A DNA stretch of 64,000 bases from Promethearchaeota archaeon. GTDB lineage: Archaea > Asgardarchaeota > Lokiarchaeia > Sigyniarchaeales > SOKP01. The notes beneath the pieces were generated by a model, which did no database searches, had not been told where the DNA came from, and worked only from the letters and a program-made list of their open reading frames with translations. Within the stretch, counting starts at the first letter, position 1. Each line of letters opens with the position of its first letter. The stretch covers positions 186,001 to 250,000 of the forward strand of contig JAEOUA010000007.1 of assembly GCA_016839555.1 (NCBI GenBank), given 5' to 3'. This document shows positions 44,270 to 52,410 of this stretch, in pieces. A program made the position numbers and the translations under genes.

Positions 44270-45109
44270 ATGAACAGAAACGAATTTAAAAAGATATATG
44301 ATGGTCCATATGAAGTTTCTGCTATAGAAATCGATAATGAAGATCAAATTTTTAAAGGACTGGTTTATTTTCCCCCAGAAGAATATATTAAGCCTTGTCC
44401 TGTAATATTGTATTTTCACGAATTTCCTCAATTATTTGCTTTACAAGAAATTGTAAAAAGATATAAATATTTATTAGATTTAGGTTATGCTTTTATTTGT
44501 GTTAATTTTAGAGGATTCAGATATAGTGAGGGAACAATTTCGATTGCTTCACAAGTTTCAGACGGAATGAAACTACTTGAATTCGCTAAAAGGATGGCTG
44601 AAAAAAATAAATTTATCTTAGAAAATATTAATATTTTAGCTTATGATTTAGGAGCTTATATTGCGTTATTAGTTTGCTCTAAATCACCCTTTATAAATAA
44701 ATTATTATTATTATCTCCCATTTTAGATTTAAGAAAGCATGTAGAGAATAAGGAATTTGAAAATATTTTAAAATATATAAATAAATTTTTACCGGGTAAT
44801 ATTCGAGGAATTGAAAATCCTATAGAATTCATACAAATGACTAGAGAAGAGCTTTCGATGAAGCAATATCAAATTAAAAACGCAATTAAAGATTTAAAGA
44901 TTAATAAATTGAAAATTATAATTGGACAAAATGATAAAATCACGCCTATTTTCGAATTAGAACTTTTAAATATAAATATTCAATCAAATATAATTATGAA
45001 AACAAGTATTATTAACTCTATGGATCATGATCCAGTTGAGGATAAAGAAATGGAACAAATTAAGAAAGAAATAATTAAATTTTTTAAAGAATCAAGAAAT
45101 AATAGATAA
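44270..45109 (+). CDS. Alpha/beta-hydrolase with Asp at the nucleophile position
   Basis: The fold is alpha/beta-hydrolase: strand CPVILYFHEFPQ (oxyanion-side), FICVNFRGFRYSEG, then the nucleophile elbow NILAYDLGAYIALL. The elbow residue normally Ser or Cys is Asp126 (A-Y-D-L-G-A). Candidate acid Asp222 (GQNDKITP) and His253 (SMDHDP) complete an Asp-Asp-His triad, as in haloalkane dehalogenases and epoxide hydrolases. Otherwise it resembles S9/BAAT-type peptidases and acyl hydrolases. So it could be a dehalogenase-like enzyme, or an enzyme that lost serine chemistry. Length 279 aa. The substrate is unknown. Confidence 0.82.
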   Translation: MNRNEFKKIYDGPYEVSAIEIDNEDQIFKGLVYFPPEEYIKPCPVILYFHEFPQLFALQEIVKRYKYLLDLGYAFICVNFRGFRYSEGTISIASQVSDGMKLLEFAKRMAEKNKFILENINILAYDLGAYIALLVCSKSPFINKLLLLSPILDLRKHVENKEFENILKYINKFLPGNIRGIENPIEFIQMTREELSMKQYQIKNAIKDLKINKLKIIIGQNDKITPIFELELLNINIQSNIIMKTSIINSMDHDPVEDKEMEQIKKEIIKFFKESRNNR

Positions 45110-45186
45110 TTTATATTAAATAATTAATCAAAAAGTATAACTTTCATATTTAAAAATAATATATAAAGAGATTGTTTGTTTTCCCA

Positions 45187-46683
45187 TCACAATTGATTTA
45201 GGAGAGTAATTAAAAAATTCCAAAACTTTTCTACACTTGGCACATTCAATTTTTCATCTGGCGAATGGCATGCTAATATAGTTGGCCCTATGGTAATCAT
45301 TTGTAAATCTGGAGCCTTAACTTTAAAAGCACCACATTCCAGACCTGCATGCATAGCTTTTATTTGTGGTTCTTCATTATTTATCTCTTTATATACTTTT
45401 TTTGCTATAGAAAGCAATTTTTCATTAAAATTTGGTTCCCAGACCCCATAACCTCCAACATTTTTAATTTTGACATTTAACTCCGGCAAATCCAAAAGAG
45501 CAGAAACTTTTTCAGCTGTTTGAGAATTACATTGTAAATTAAAACTTCGATGGAGCATCTCTATTTTTAGTTTACTCTTTTTTGTATTGATTGATGCTAA
45601 ATTGGTAGAGGTATATATTAAATCTTCTAAATTAGGATGTCTTGAAATAGGTCCGTGAGGGAGAAGATATAATACATTTAATATTTTAATTTGAAGATCG
45701 TTAGTTATAACCATGTTAGATATCTCACTTTTATTTAACTTTTCCGATTTTATTTTAATTTGGCTCTCTACGCCATTATATTCAGTATTTAAATCATCTT
45801 GTACTATTTTTAATAAACTAACAATTTCAGAAAATTCTTCCTTTTGTATATACAGAATTGCAAAAGCTTCTCTCGGGATTGCATTAAAACTTTTTCCTCC
45901 TGAAATAGATTCTAAATAAACATCAAAATTTTTATTGATAGCTCTTAAAATTCTTGCTAATAATTTAATAGCATTTGCCCTCCCTTTATCGATATCTAAA
46001 CCTGAATGCCCCCCTAATAACCCTTTAATGGAGATTTTTATAGGAAGTAAATTGGTAGTTAATTCATCAATAGGTATTCTTTTAACTCGTATTTGAATAG
46101 TTGAGTACATACCTCCTACACTGCCAATTACTATGGTTTCAGCGTCCATACAATCAAGATTTATTAAATAATTCACATCGAGTATATCTGGAGATACTTG
46201 GAATGCCCCGATTAACCCTTCTTCTTCATTTACTGTGAATAAAAGTGTTATAGCTAAATTTTGGAGATTCAGCTTATTCTGATAAATTAATTTCATTAAG
46301 GCTAAAGAATATGCCAATCCTACCCCATTATCAGCTCCTAAAGTGGTGCCCTCTGCTGTAATCCATTCTTGTCCATTTACTTCAATCTCTTTTAATTTCA
46401 AAGGATCTTTAGTAAAATCATGTACTATATTTGAACTTTTTTCACAGACCATGTCAAAATGACTCTGTAATATGATTTGAGTAGCGTTTTTAGTGTTTGA
46501 AGGTATTTTGACCAATAAATTACCCGCTTTATCAATTATTGTTTTAAAGCCAAATTTTTCCGCTTCCTTTTTGATATAAGCTCTTATTGGATCTTCGTTT
46601 CCAGAACATCGTGGAATTTCTGAAATCTTCTTAAAATACTCCCAAAATTCCTTTGGTTTGCTTAACTGATTAAAATCATTCAT
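45187..46683 (-). CDS. pepD: Cytosolic dipeptidase PepD (Xaa-His dipeptidase, M20 family)
   Basis: PepD is a zinc dipeptidase that hydrolyses dipeptides including Xaa-His. Family blocks are all present: WEYFKKISEIPRCSGNE, IILQSHFDMVCEK (His-x-Asp metal ligands), TTLGADNGVGLAY, TVNEEEGLIGAF (catalytic Glu pair), NLDCMDAETI, ISIKGLLGGHSGLDI and MHAGLECGAF near the C-terminus with HSPDE. The 498-aa length is full. The gene stands alone on the minus strand, 77 bases beyond the alpha/beta hydrolase gene, in convergent orientation. Confidence 0.93.
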   Translation of the reverse strand: MNDFNQLSKPKEFWEYFKKISEIPRCSGNEDPIRAYIKKEAEKFGFKTIIDKAGNLLVKIPSNTKNATQIILQSHFDMVCEKSSNIVHDFTKDPLKLKEIEVNGQEWITAEGTTLGADNGVGLAYSLALMKLIYQNKLNLQNLAITLLFTVNEEEGLIGAFQVSPDILDVNYLINLDCMDAETIVIGSVGGMYSTIQIRVKRIPIDELTTNLLPIKISIKGLLGGHSGLDIDKGRANAIKLLARILRAINKNFDVYLESISGGKSFNAIPREAFAILYIQKEEFSEIVSLLKIVQDDLNTEYNGVESQIKIKSEKLNKSEISNMVITNDLQIKILNVLYLLPHGPISRHPNLEDLIYTSTNLASINTKKSKLKIEMLHRSFNLQCNSQTAEKVSALLDLPELNVKIKNVGGYGVWEPNFNEKLLSIAKKVYKEINNEEPQIKAMHAGLECGAFKVKAPDLQMITIGPTILACHSPDEKLNVPSVEKFWNFLITLLNQL

Positions 46684-46949
46684 ATATTACTTTTTGCCTC
46701 ATGTATTTGTATTTGATATTCCATATCTTTTCTTATTAATCAATATTGTAAATTATTCTTATAATTATCTTTACAACTTTTTTAATAAACTTATTTTATT
46801 CTAAGAATTATTATTTTTGAAATAGTATAAATACGTGTAAGATTGCTTTTGTGTTAAATTTGATAATTAAAAATTTCTGAGAAAAAGATTTTAAATAATA
46901 AGGTTACTAATAATAATATATTAATAATTTTTTTAAAGAGTGGGAAATA

Positions 46950-47270
46950 ATTAGCGAAGATAAAGAAATATGCGATTTATGTGGATTACCGAAAGAGCTA
47001 TGCATATGTTCTGATCTAAGCGCTGACGAACAAGAAGTTGTAATTTCGAACGAGACAAGAAAATGGGGAAAAGTGGTTACACTGATTTCATTCAAGGGAA
47101 AGATTGATGCAAATTTAGATGCACTCCTCACTAAAGCCAAGAAAAAACTTGGAGCAGGTGGAACAATACGCGGTTCAAATAAAATTGAGTTAAGAGGGGA
47201 TCACCGCTTTAGAATTAAAAAATTTCTAACAGAACAGGGCTACGACAAAAATAGGATCAGAATAGAATAA
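46950..47270 (+). CDS. Translation initiation factor aIF1/SUI1 with apparent AUU start
   Basis: aIF1 helps the small ribosomal subunit select the start codon. The SUI1 core is plain: WGKVVTLISF, KKLGAGGTIRGSNKIELRGDH, FRIKKFLTEQGYDKNRIRIE. The typical archaeal N-terminus is also encoded in frame, EICDLCGLPKELCICSDL with four Cys. The frame is open from 46917 (after TAA at 46914), but there is no ATG, GTG or TTG before the Cys block; the first is GTG 47073, inside the core. The codon aligning with the usual Met is ATT at 46950, giving MSEDKEIC. The upstream GAGTGG is only a weak ribosome site. A sequencing error is possible. Confidence 0.82.
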   Translation: MSEDKEICDLCGLPKELCICSDLSADEQEVVISNETRKWGKVVTLISFKGKIDANLDALLTKAKKKLGAGGTIRGSNKIELRGDHRFRIKKFLTEQGYDKNRIRIE

Positions 47271-47390
47271 GAATCGAAATAATTAAATAATAAACTAATT
47301 ATTAATTTCTTTTTTTCTTTTTTTTATATTTATTTTAAATTATAGAGAAGCTATTTTTTCTTGAAAATACTATTTTGATTAAAATAATGA

Positions 47391-48323
47391 TTAATATATA
47401 ATATATTTATGAGGATCATCAGGTAACGCTAAAATATCTTCTAAAATTGATTTAAATTCTTTTTGAATCTCGGGTGGTTTATCAATTAATAATTTTGCTA
47501 CTTTATTATATTTTTCCGCTAATTCAATATTACCTAATAGTTTAATTTTATTTGAAAAGGAATATAAATTAATATAAGCTTCTCGATAAGGTAAATCAAA
47601 TAAGGATTTTGAAACCGGTATCTTTTTAAAATTTTCAGAAATAGCTTTTTTAGTTTCAGAGAGATATATTGTAATTTTTCTTATAAGTAATTCCATTTCC
47701 GAATTCACTTCTTTACGCATTTCTTTTATTCTTTCTAATTTTTTTCCATCATTGAAAGTTTCCGCAATTCTTTGCATTTGATTTAATATAGTTATTTTGC
47801 GTGGAAGGCTCTTAACAATTTCGAAACGATTTTGGAGGAAATTATATTCTTTTAAATATTTGGTTTTTTGAGCTTGTTCGATTCTCTCTTCCTCTTCTAT
47901 CTCAATTTTTTCTAATAAATTACTTTCATTTCTTAATAACTCTAGAATTTCATAATCTAACACTTTAAGTCTTTTAAGTGTCCCATCCCAAGTTCTAATA
48001 AGTTCAGAATGGTTTCTTAATATGTCAATAATTTTGGGAATAATTTTAAGTAATTCTAATTCATCTTCTTGATCGGCTATAATAACAATATCTATTCCAA
48101 GCTGTCTAATATGAGTACTATTTACGATATAATTACCCATTTCAATGTTTTTAAGGGTTTTGTCTGAACTTTCTGCCACTAATTCTTTTACAAATGATTT
48201 TATTGCAGAAAAGAAGGAGGAAAATAATTCTAATTTTTGATCACTTATTTGTTTTTCGAAGATTTTTTTCCATATGAGAATTCCGCTTCCACTCTGATAA
48301 ATAAACATATTATAGACAACCAT
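47391..48323 (-). CDS. Longin-like domain protein with helical C-terminus
   Basis: The N-terminal 120 residues follow a longin/roadblock-like pattern: VVYNMFIYQSGSGILIWKKIF, FSSFFSAIKSFVKELV, IVNSTHIRQLGIDIVIIADQ and a final helix LLKIIPKIIDILRNHSELI. This mirrors longin domains of trafficking proteins and GTPase partners, as expected in Asgard archaea. Residues about 125-310 are mostly helical and charged with a central coiled coil. The C-terminal end, LPDDPHKYIIY, has no known motif. No membrane segment is present. Longin assignment is by pattern only; structure prediction would decide. Confidence 0.7.
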   Translation of the reverse strand: MVVYNMFIYQSGSGILIWKKIFEKQISDQKLELFSSFFSAIKSFVKELVAESSDKTLKNIEMGNYIVNSTHIRQLGIDIVIIADQEDELELLKIIPKIIDILRNHSELIRTWDGTLKRLKVLDYEILELLRNESNLLEKIEIEEEERIEQAQKTKYLKEYNFLQNRFEIVKSLPRKITILNQMQRIAETFNDGKKLERIKEMRKEVNSEMELLIRKITIYLSETKKAISENFKKIPVSKSLFDLPYREAYINLYSFSNKIKLLGNIELAEKYNKVAKLLIDKPPEIQKEFKSILEDILALPDDPHKYIIY

Positions 48324-48611
48324 AGTAAAAACTCTAACTTAACTTAATCTGATAAATATTAATTATGATATGTTTTCTTATATAGACTTATTAAAAATAT
48401 TATTCTCTATATTTATATATTTAATTTTATATATTTAATGCTTTTATAAAGATAATCTTATTTATTAATAATGTAGTAAATTTGTTTTATAAAGTTTGAT
48501 TATTCTATGTTTACATTTACTGATAATCTTTAAATGGGAAAAACTTTAAGCGTATTTTAATAAAAAATATGAAATTATTAAGCAAGAATTATTTAGCTAA
48601 GATTATTGTAT

Positions 48612-49274
48612 CTAAGGACGATTTATTCTCATATAATTTTGAATATATTTTTTAACTTCTTCTGCGGGTTTGATAATTCCAAAATGCCCTTCACATAAAA
48701 TATCTGGTTCTAAATCAAGAAGTTTTTGCATAGATGTTTGGTAATTATTTAAATTTGAACCAAAACTTTCGTAAAATGGTCCATGAATGTCTTGGCCAAA
48801 TAAAACCCTCTTATTATGTATTTCTAATAATATGCTTATCGAGCCGGGAGTATGGCCTGGACTGTGGTAACATTTGAATTCATAATTTCCTAACCTTAAA
48901 ATTTCTACCTCTTTTGAGAATTTTTTTTCCAATTTTATAGGTTTATATTTGGTTCCATACCATTCTGCGGCAGTTTTTTGATCATATCCTTTGTTTTCTA
49001 TTGCTTCCGCATCTAATTCATGAGCATAGAATCTTATTTTAGGGTTAAATTCTTTTAAATTGGAACAAGCTGCTATATGATCAATGTGGCAATGAGTAAT
49101 AATGCAATGAAAGATTTTCTTGGGATCCAATCCTTTTTTTGAAATATCTTTAATCATTGAAAAATTCATTCCGCAATCGATTAATACCAGCCCGTCTTCA
49201 CTATTAGTATCCACTAAATAAACTTCACAACCAGAACTTCCAACAAGATAAACATCCTTTATTATTTCTTTCAT
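48612..49274 (-). CDS. Metallo-beta-lactamase-fold hydrolase (glyoxalase II-like)
   Basis: Metal-site motifs are intact: THCHIDHIAA (H-x-H-x-D-H), CYHSPGHTPGS (His), LFGQDIHGP (Asp) and CEGHFG (final His). The layout is that of small MBL hydrolases, including glyoxalase II, flavodiiron-like and lactonase members. At 220 aa it has only the core. The N-terminal half (IIKDVYLVGSSGCEVYLVDT) is typical of thioester or lactone hydrolases. The substrate is unknown. It is followed downstream by nothing within 290 bases on its strand, and upstream by GDPD 65 bases away in the same direction, so co-transcription is possible. Confidence 0.87.
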   Translation of the reverse strand: MKEIIKDVYLVGSSGCEVYLVDTNSEDGLVLIDCGMNFSMIKDISKKGLDPKKIFHCIITHCHIDHIAACSNLKEFNPKIRFYAHELDAEAIENKGYDQKTAAEWYGTKYKPIKLEKKFSKEVEILRLGNYEFKCYHSPGHTPGSISILLEIHNKRVLFGQDIHGPFYESFGSNLNNYQTSMQKLLDLEPDILCEGHFGIIKPAEEVKKYIQNYMRINRP

Positions 49275-49339
49275 AATTTTAAATAAAGATGATTATTTCA
49301 TTTATCTCTAGTAATTTTTTAAAATTAACAAAATTAAAA

Positions 49340-50062
49340 TTAATTAAGATATTTCTTTTTTAACTCGTATAATTTATCTGGATAATCTGTATAAATTGCA
49401 TCAACTTTTTGTCCATTAATATTCATTAATAAGATTTTTTTCATCCGAGTACGAGAATTCACTCCCCAAAAAAAGGATTTAAATCCTTTATTAACAACCA
49501 CAGAGAAATTCTCTTTTATGTATTTATTCGCTTTAATGTTAAGGATTTTTATATTTAAATCTTCTAAAGTTTGAAAATCAAGATTATTTTCTTTAATTTT
49601 TGGTATATTATGAGGAACAGTGTGAACAAGCTGTACTGAATTATTTATTCTTCGTAATGCTTTTAAAATTATAAGTCGCGTATCAGTTATAAAAATATTA
49701 TTAAGGAGTGCATATTCTTTTGCTAACTTAATTATTTTTTTTCCTGCGTTTTGACTTCCAATATCAAAACTAAATTTATATTGGTCTGAGGGGTCTAAGC
49801 ATTCAAATACTTCCTTTAATGTGGGTATTTTTCGCTTATCTTCAAATTGAATATCCCTTAATTCTTTAAGTGTTAAATTTTTAATCGCATAATGTTTTTT
49901 CCCTATCTTAAAATAAGGATCATGAAAACAAACTAAAATTTCGTCTTTTGTAAGTCGAATATCCGTTTCAATCCCTGCATTCATCTCAAACGCCATTTTA
50001 AATGATTTGATCGTATTTTCTATACAGTAAGCACTAGCACCTCGATGAGCAAAAATTAACAT
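49340..50062 (-). CDS. Glycerophosphodiester phosphodiesterase
   Basis: GDPD enzymes cleave glycerophosphodiesters to an alcohol and glycerol phosphate, often in lipid turnover. Motifs seen: IFAHRGASAYCIENTIKSF (His-Arg and the Glu-Asn pair), GIETDIRLTKDEILVCFHDP (catalytic Glu/Asp and His) and a TIM-barrel course with FSFDIG. Length 240 aa is normal for a small cytosolic member; no signal peptide is present, so it acts inside the cell. It is divergent from the VTT membrane protein at 50158. In archaea the substrate could be a glycerol-1-phosphate diester from ether lipids (inference). Confidence 0.9.
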   Translation of the reverse strand: MLIFAHRGASAYCIENTIKSFKMAFEMNAGIETDIRLTKDEILVCFHDPYFKIGKKHYAIKNLTLKELRDIQFEDKRKIPTLKEVFECLDPSDQYKFSFDIGSQNAGKKIIKLAKEYALLNNIFITDTRLIILKALRRINNSVQLVHTVPHNIPKIKENNLDFQTLEDLNIKILNIKANKYIKENFSVVVNKGFKSFFWGVNSRTRMKKILLMNINGQKVDAIYTDYPDKLYELKKKYLN

Positions 50063-50157
50063 ATTTCTGGATAGATTTTTAAGAAAGGTTTTTAAAATTT
50101 ATAATTTTTTCATAATGAAAAAGCTAACTAATTTTTTTATATTCAGAATTGAGAAAA

Positions 50158-51021
50158 ATGGAAAAGAATCACACGAAAACTAAGGATCAAAAAAAGCCAT
50201 TTTCCGAGAGAATTAAAAATTATTTTAAAAATTTGGTGGATTTTAGCTCTTATGACGCTAAAACTATATTTTTCATAATTTTAGTAATTCTCTTAATTGG
50301 AATGTCATTATATTTAGTTTATCTTCTCCTATTTGTGGATAATACAATTTTATATCGATTAGTTGTGGAATGGTTTGTAAATCCCATCTATAGTTTAGGG
50401 TTCTGGGGTGTATTTCTTTTTATTGGGGTAATGGCAATCCAGGGACTACTTATTCCAATCCCTTCAGAAATCGTTTTATTATCTACGGGAATGATTTGGG
50501 GATGGTTATTAGGTGGAATTTACGGAATTATTGGTTCCGTGGCAGCAGGAGTCTTATGTTATTATATAAGTAGAAAAGGAGGAAGACCTCTTGCAGAAAA
50601 ACTTGTTGGAGAATCCGCTATAACAATGGCGGATAATTTTATACATAAATATGGATTTGCAGCGATTCTTATAATGCGCTGCCTTCCTTTTATTGCATTT
50701 GATCCGATCAGCTATGCTTCGGGCATAGTAGATTTAGATGTAAAAAAGTATACGATTGCCACATTTTTAGGCTCTATACCCAGGGCTTTCTTCTATGCAT
50801 TTTTAGGAGCATCTTTAGGAATTACTCCTCCAATTAATTTTGAACAATTACCACTCTCTCAAATACAAGCTCAATCCAATTCTTTTAATATAATACTCTT
50901 GATTATTGCGGTGGTCCTATTAATAATATTTGTAGCATATTATATAACCAGTAAATACTATAAAAAAAAGACTTTAAATAAGGAAAATAATAAAACTTCG
51001 GAAAAAACCAATAACCAATAA
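50158..51021 (+). CDS. VTT/DedA-family (SNARE-associated) membrane protein, TVP38/TMEM64-like
   Basis: The VTT domain spans about residues 95-225: GLLIPIPSEIVLLSTGMIWGWLLGG, GSVAAGVLCYYISRKGGRPLAEK, LIMRCLPFIAFDPISYASGIV and FLGSIPRAFFYAFLGASLG. These re-entrant loops with conserved Pro/Arg/Gly are the family hallmarks; eukaryotic relatives TMEM41B and VMP1 scramble lipids. A first transmembrane helix (about 38-60) and a last one (about 255-275) flank it. The Lys/Asn-rich tail is cytoplasmic. ATG 50158 is chosen; a TTG at 50149 would add three residues. Together with GDPD and the EamA gene it forms a small membrane-linked neighbourhood. Confidence 0.88.
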   Translation: MEKNHTKTKDQKKPFSERIKNYFKNLVDFSSYDAKTIFFIILVILLIGMSLYLVYLLLFVDNTILYRLVVEWFVNPIYSLGFWGVFLFIGVMAIQGLLIPIPSEIVLLSTGMIWGWLLGGIYGIIGSVAAGVLCYYISRKGGRPLAEKLVGESAITMADNFIHKYGFAAILIMRCLPFIAFDPISYASGIVDLDVKKYTIATFLGSIPRAFFYAFLGASLGITPPINFEQLPLSQIQAQSNSFNIILLIIAVVLLIIFVAYYITSKYYKKKTLNKENNKTSEKTNNQ

Positions 51022-51158
51022 AATTATATCTATTTTATAAAATATTTTGATAAATAATTTTAGATTTATCTGAAAAATTAAAACTTGAAGCAGAGAAGCT
51101 ATAATATTTTCTATTTTTAAATTTTTTATTATTAGGTAATTTACTTTCTTAAACAAAA

Positions 51159-52151
51159 TTATCTTCCACTTATTAAATTTGACTTTTTTTTTACAAGCTT
51201 GGATTTTTCCCATTCAGAGATTACCACAGCAGAAAAGATAAGGCAAAATCCGATAATGAAATAAATGGTTAAAGATTCTTGAAGGAAGAGCCATGCAAGT
51301 AGCATTGCGATAATGGGTTTACTATAAAAAAGTAAAACTCCTCGGGATGGTTCCACTTTATTTATACCTAACGTGTAAAGAATATACGCTACTCCTGTGC
51401 TCATAATACCAAGGTAAAGAAGTAATATTACATCCACTCCAGATATGATTGATATAGGATTAATTATGATTAAATCTAAAAGAAAAAAAGGAATTAAAAA
51501 AATAACTCCAAAAAGAAAACCCCAAAAATTGAATTCCAGTGCTAAATCAAAGTTTTTTATAGAAGAAAATGAATGATCTTCCGAAGATATCGCTTTTTTA
51601 GTAATATAAATACTTAATAGCGTATAAAGCGAATAACCAAACACAGCAAAGAATACAAGTAAATTTCCAATAATTTCTTCAATCTCAAAACTACCAAATT
51701 GAAACTCTGTTATTATGATTAATGCTCCTAAAAAACCAATAATTACTGCAACAAATTTAATTTTCGTCTTACTTTCACCTAATAATAACATTGATCCAAT
51801 ACTTACAATAATAGGATTGGATGCAAGTAATAATGCAGCGGTAGAAGCCTTAGTGAAATTAAGAGCAAAGAAATAAACGGGGGATGCGATAGTTATCCAT
51901 ATAATAGCTGCTCCAATAATTAATTTCCAATGATCACGCAAATATTTTAATGGGTGGATATTTTCTCGGCGAAAATATATCATTATACTAATGATTAATA
52001 CTCCTAAAATAATTCGAAAAAAATGTTGTTGAAGTTTTGAAAAAGAGGTAATAATTTTTGCGGTAATTTCAATAGTTGCAAAGAAAAATATCCCTAAAAA
52101 CATATATAAATATCCAATATTTAGTTTTTCTGTGGATTGCGTGGAAGCCAT
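51159..52151 (-). CDS. EamA/DMT-family transporter
   Basis: Drug/metabolite transporters have ten helices formed by two EamA repeats. Here helix 1 begins IGYLYMFLGIFFFATIEITAKI. The first repeat includes KASTAALLLASNPIIVSIGSMLLLGE and the second ends RGVLLFYSKPIIAMLLAWLFLQESLTIYFIIGFCLIFSAVV, the standard end of EamA proteins. Length is 330 aa. Substrates vary widely within the family, from amino acids to nucleotide sugars, and cannot be called. It is divergent from the membrane-longin gene at 52411. Confidence 0.88.
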   Translation of the reverse strand: MASTQSTEKLNIGYLYMFLGIFFFATIEITAKIITSFSKLQQHFFRIILGVLIISIMIYFRRENIHPLKYLRDHWKLIIGAAIIWITIASPVYFFALNFTKASTAALLLASNPIIVSIGSMLLLGESKTKIKFVAVIIGFLGALIIITEFQFGSFEIEEIIGNLLVFFAVFGYSLYTLLSIYITKKAISSEDHSFSSIKNFDLALEFNFWGFLFGVIFLIPFFLLDLIIINPISIISGVDVILLLYLGIMSTGVAYILYTLGINKVEPSRGVLLFYSKPIIAMLLAWLFLQESLTIYFIIGFCLIFSAVVISEWEKSKLVKKKSNLISGR

Positions 52152-52410
52152 CTTTTAAATAGACAAAATTAAATTCTTACATCAATAATATACGAAGTAT
52201 TATAAATAATTTCTTTATTACCCATCAAAAAAAACATCTTTTTGAGATTTAATATAACTAAATTATTAAAAAATTATTTAGGAGAATTTCAAGGAAATTC
52301 ATAAAATTCTATTAATTTAGTAAAGAATGTTTCTAGAAATCTTTTAATAGAATTTTTTTTTTATGTTTAATGATGAAATTAAAAGTGTTTAGAATTGGAT
52401 TTTGTTAATA

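Noticed and set aside
46907..47140. Minus-strand ORF opposite the aIF1 gene
   Set aside because: It is antisense to a conserved SUI1 reading frame, so it is a shadow; the plus-strand frame has clear family motifs.
48612..49274. True beta-lactamase
   Set aside because: The fold is general MBL; size and motifs fit glyoxalase/lactonase-type hydrolases, not antibiotic resistance enzymes.
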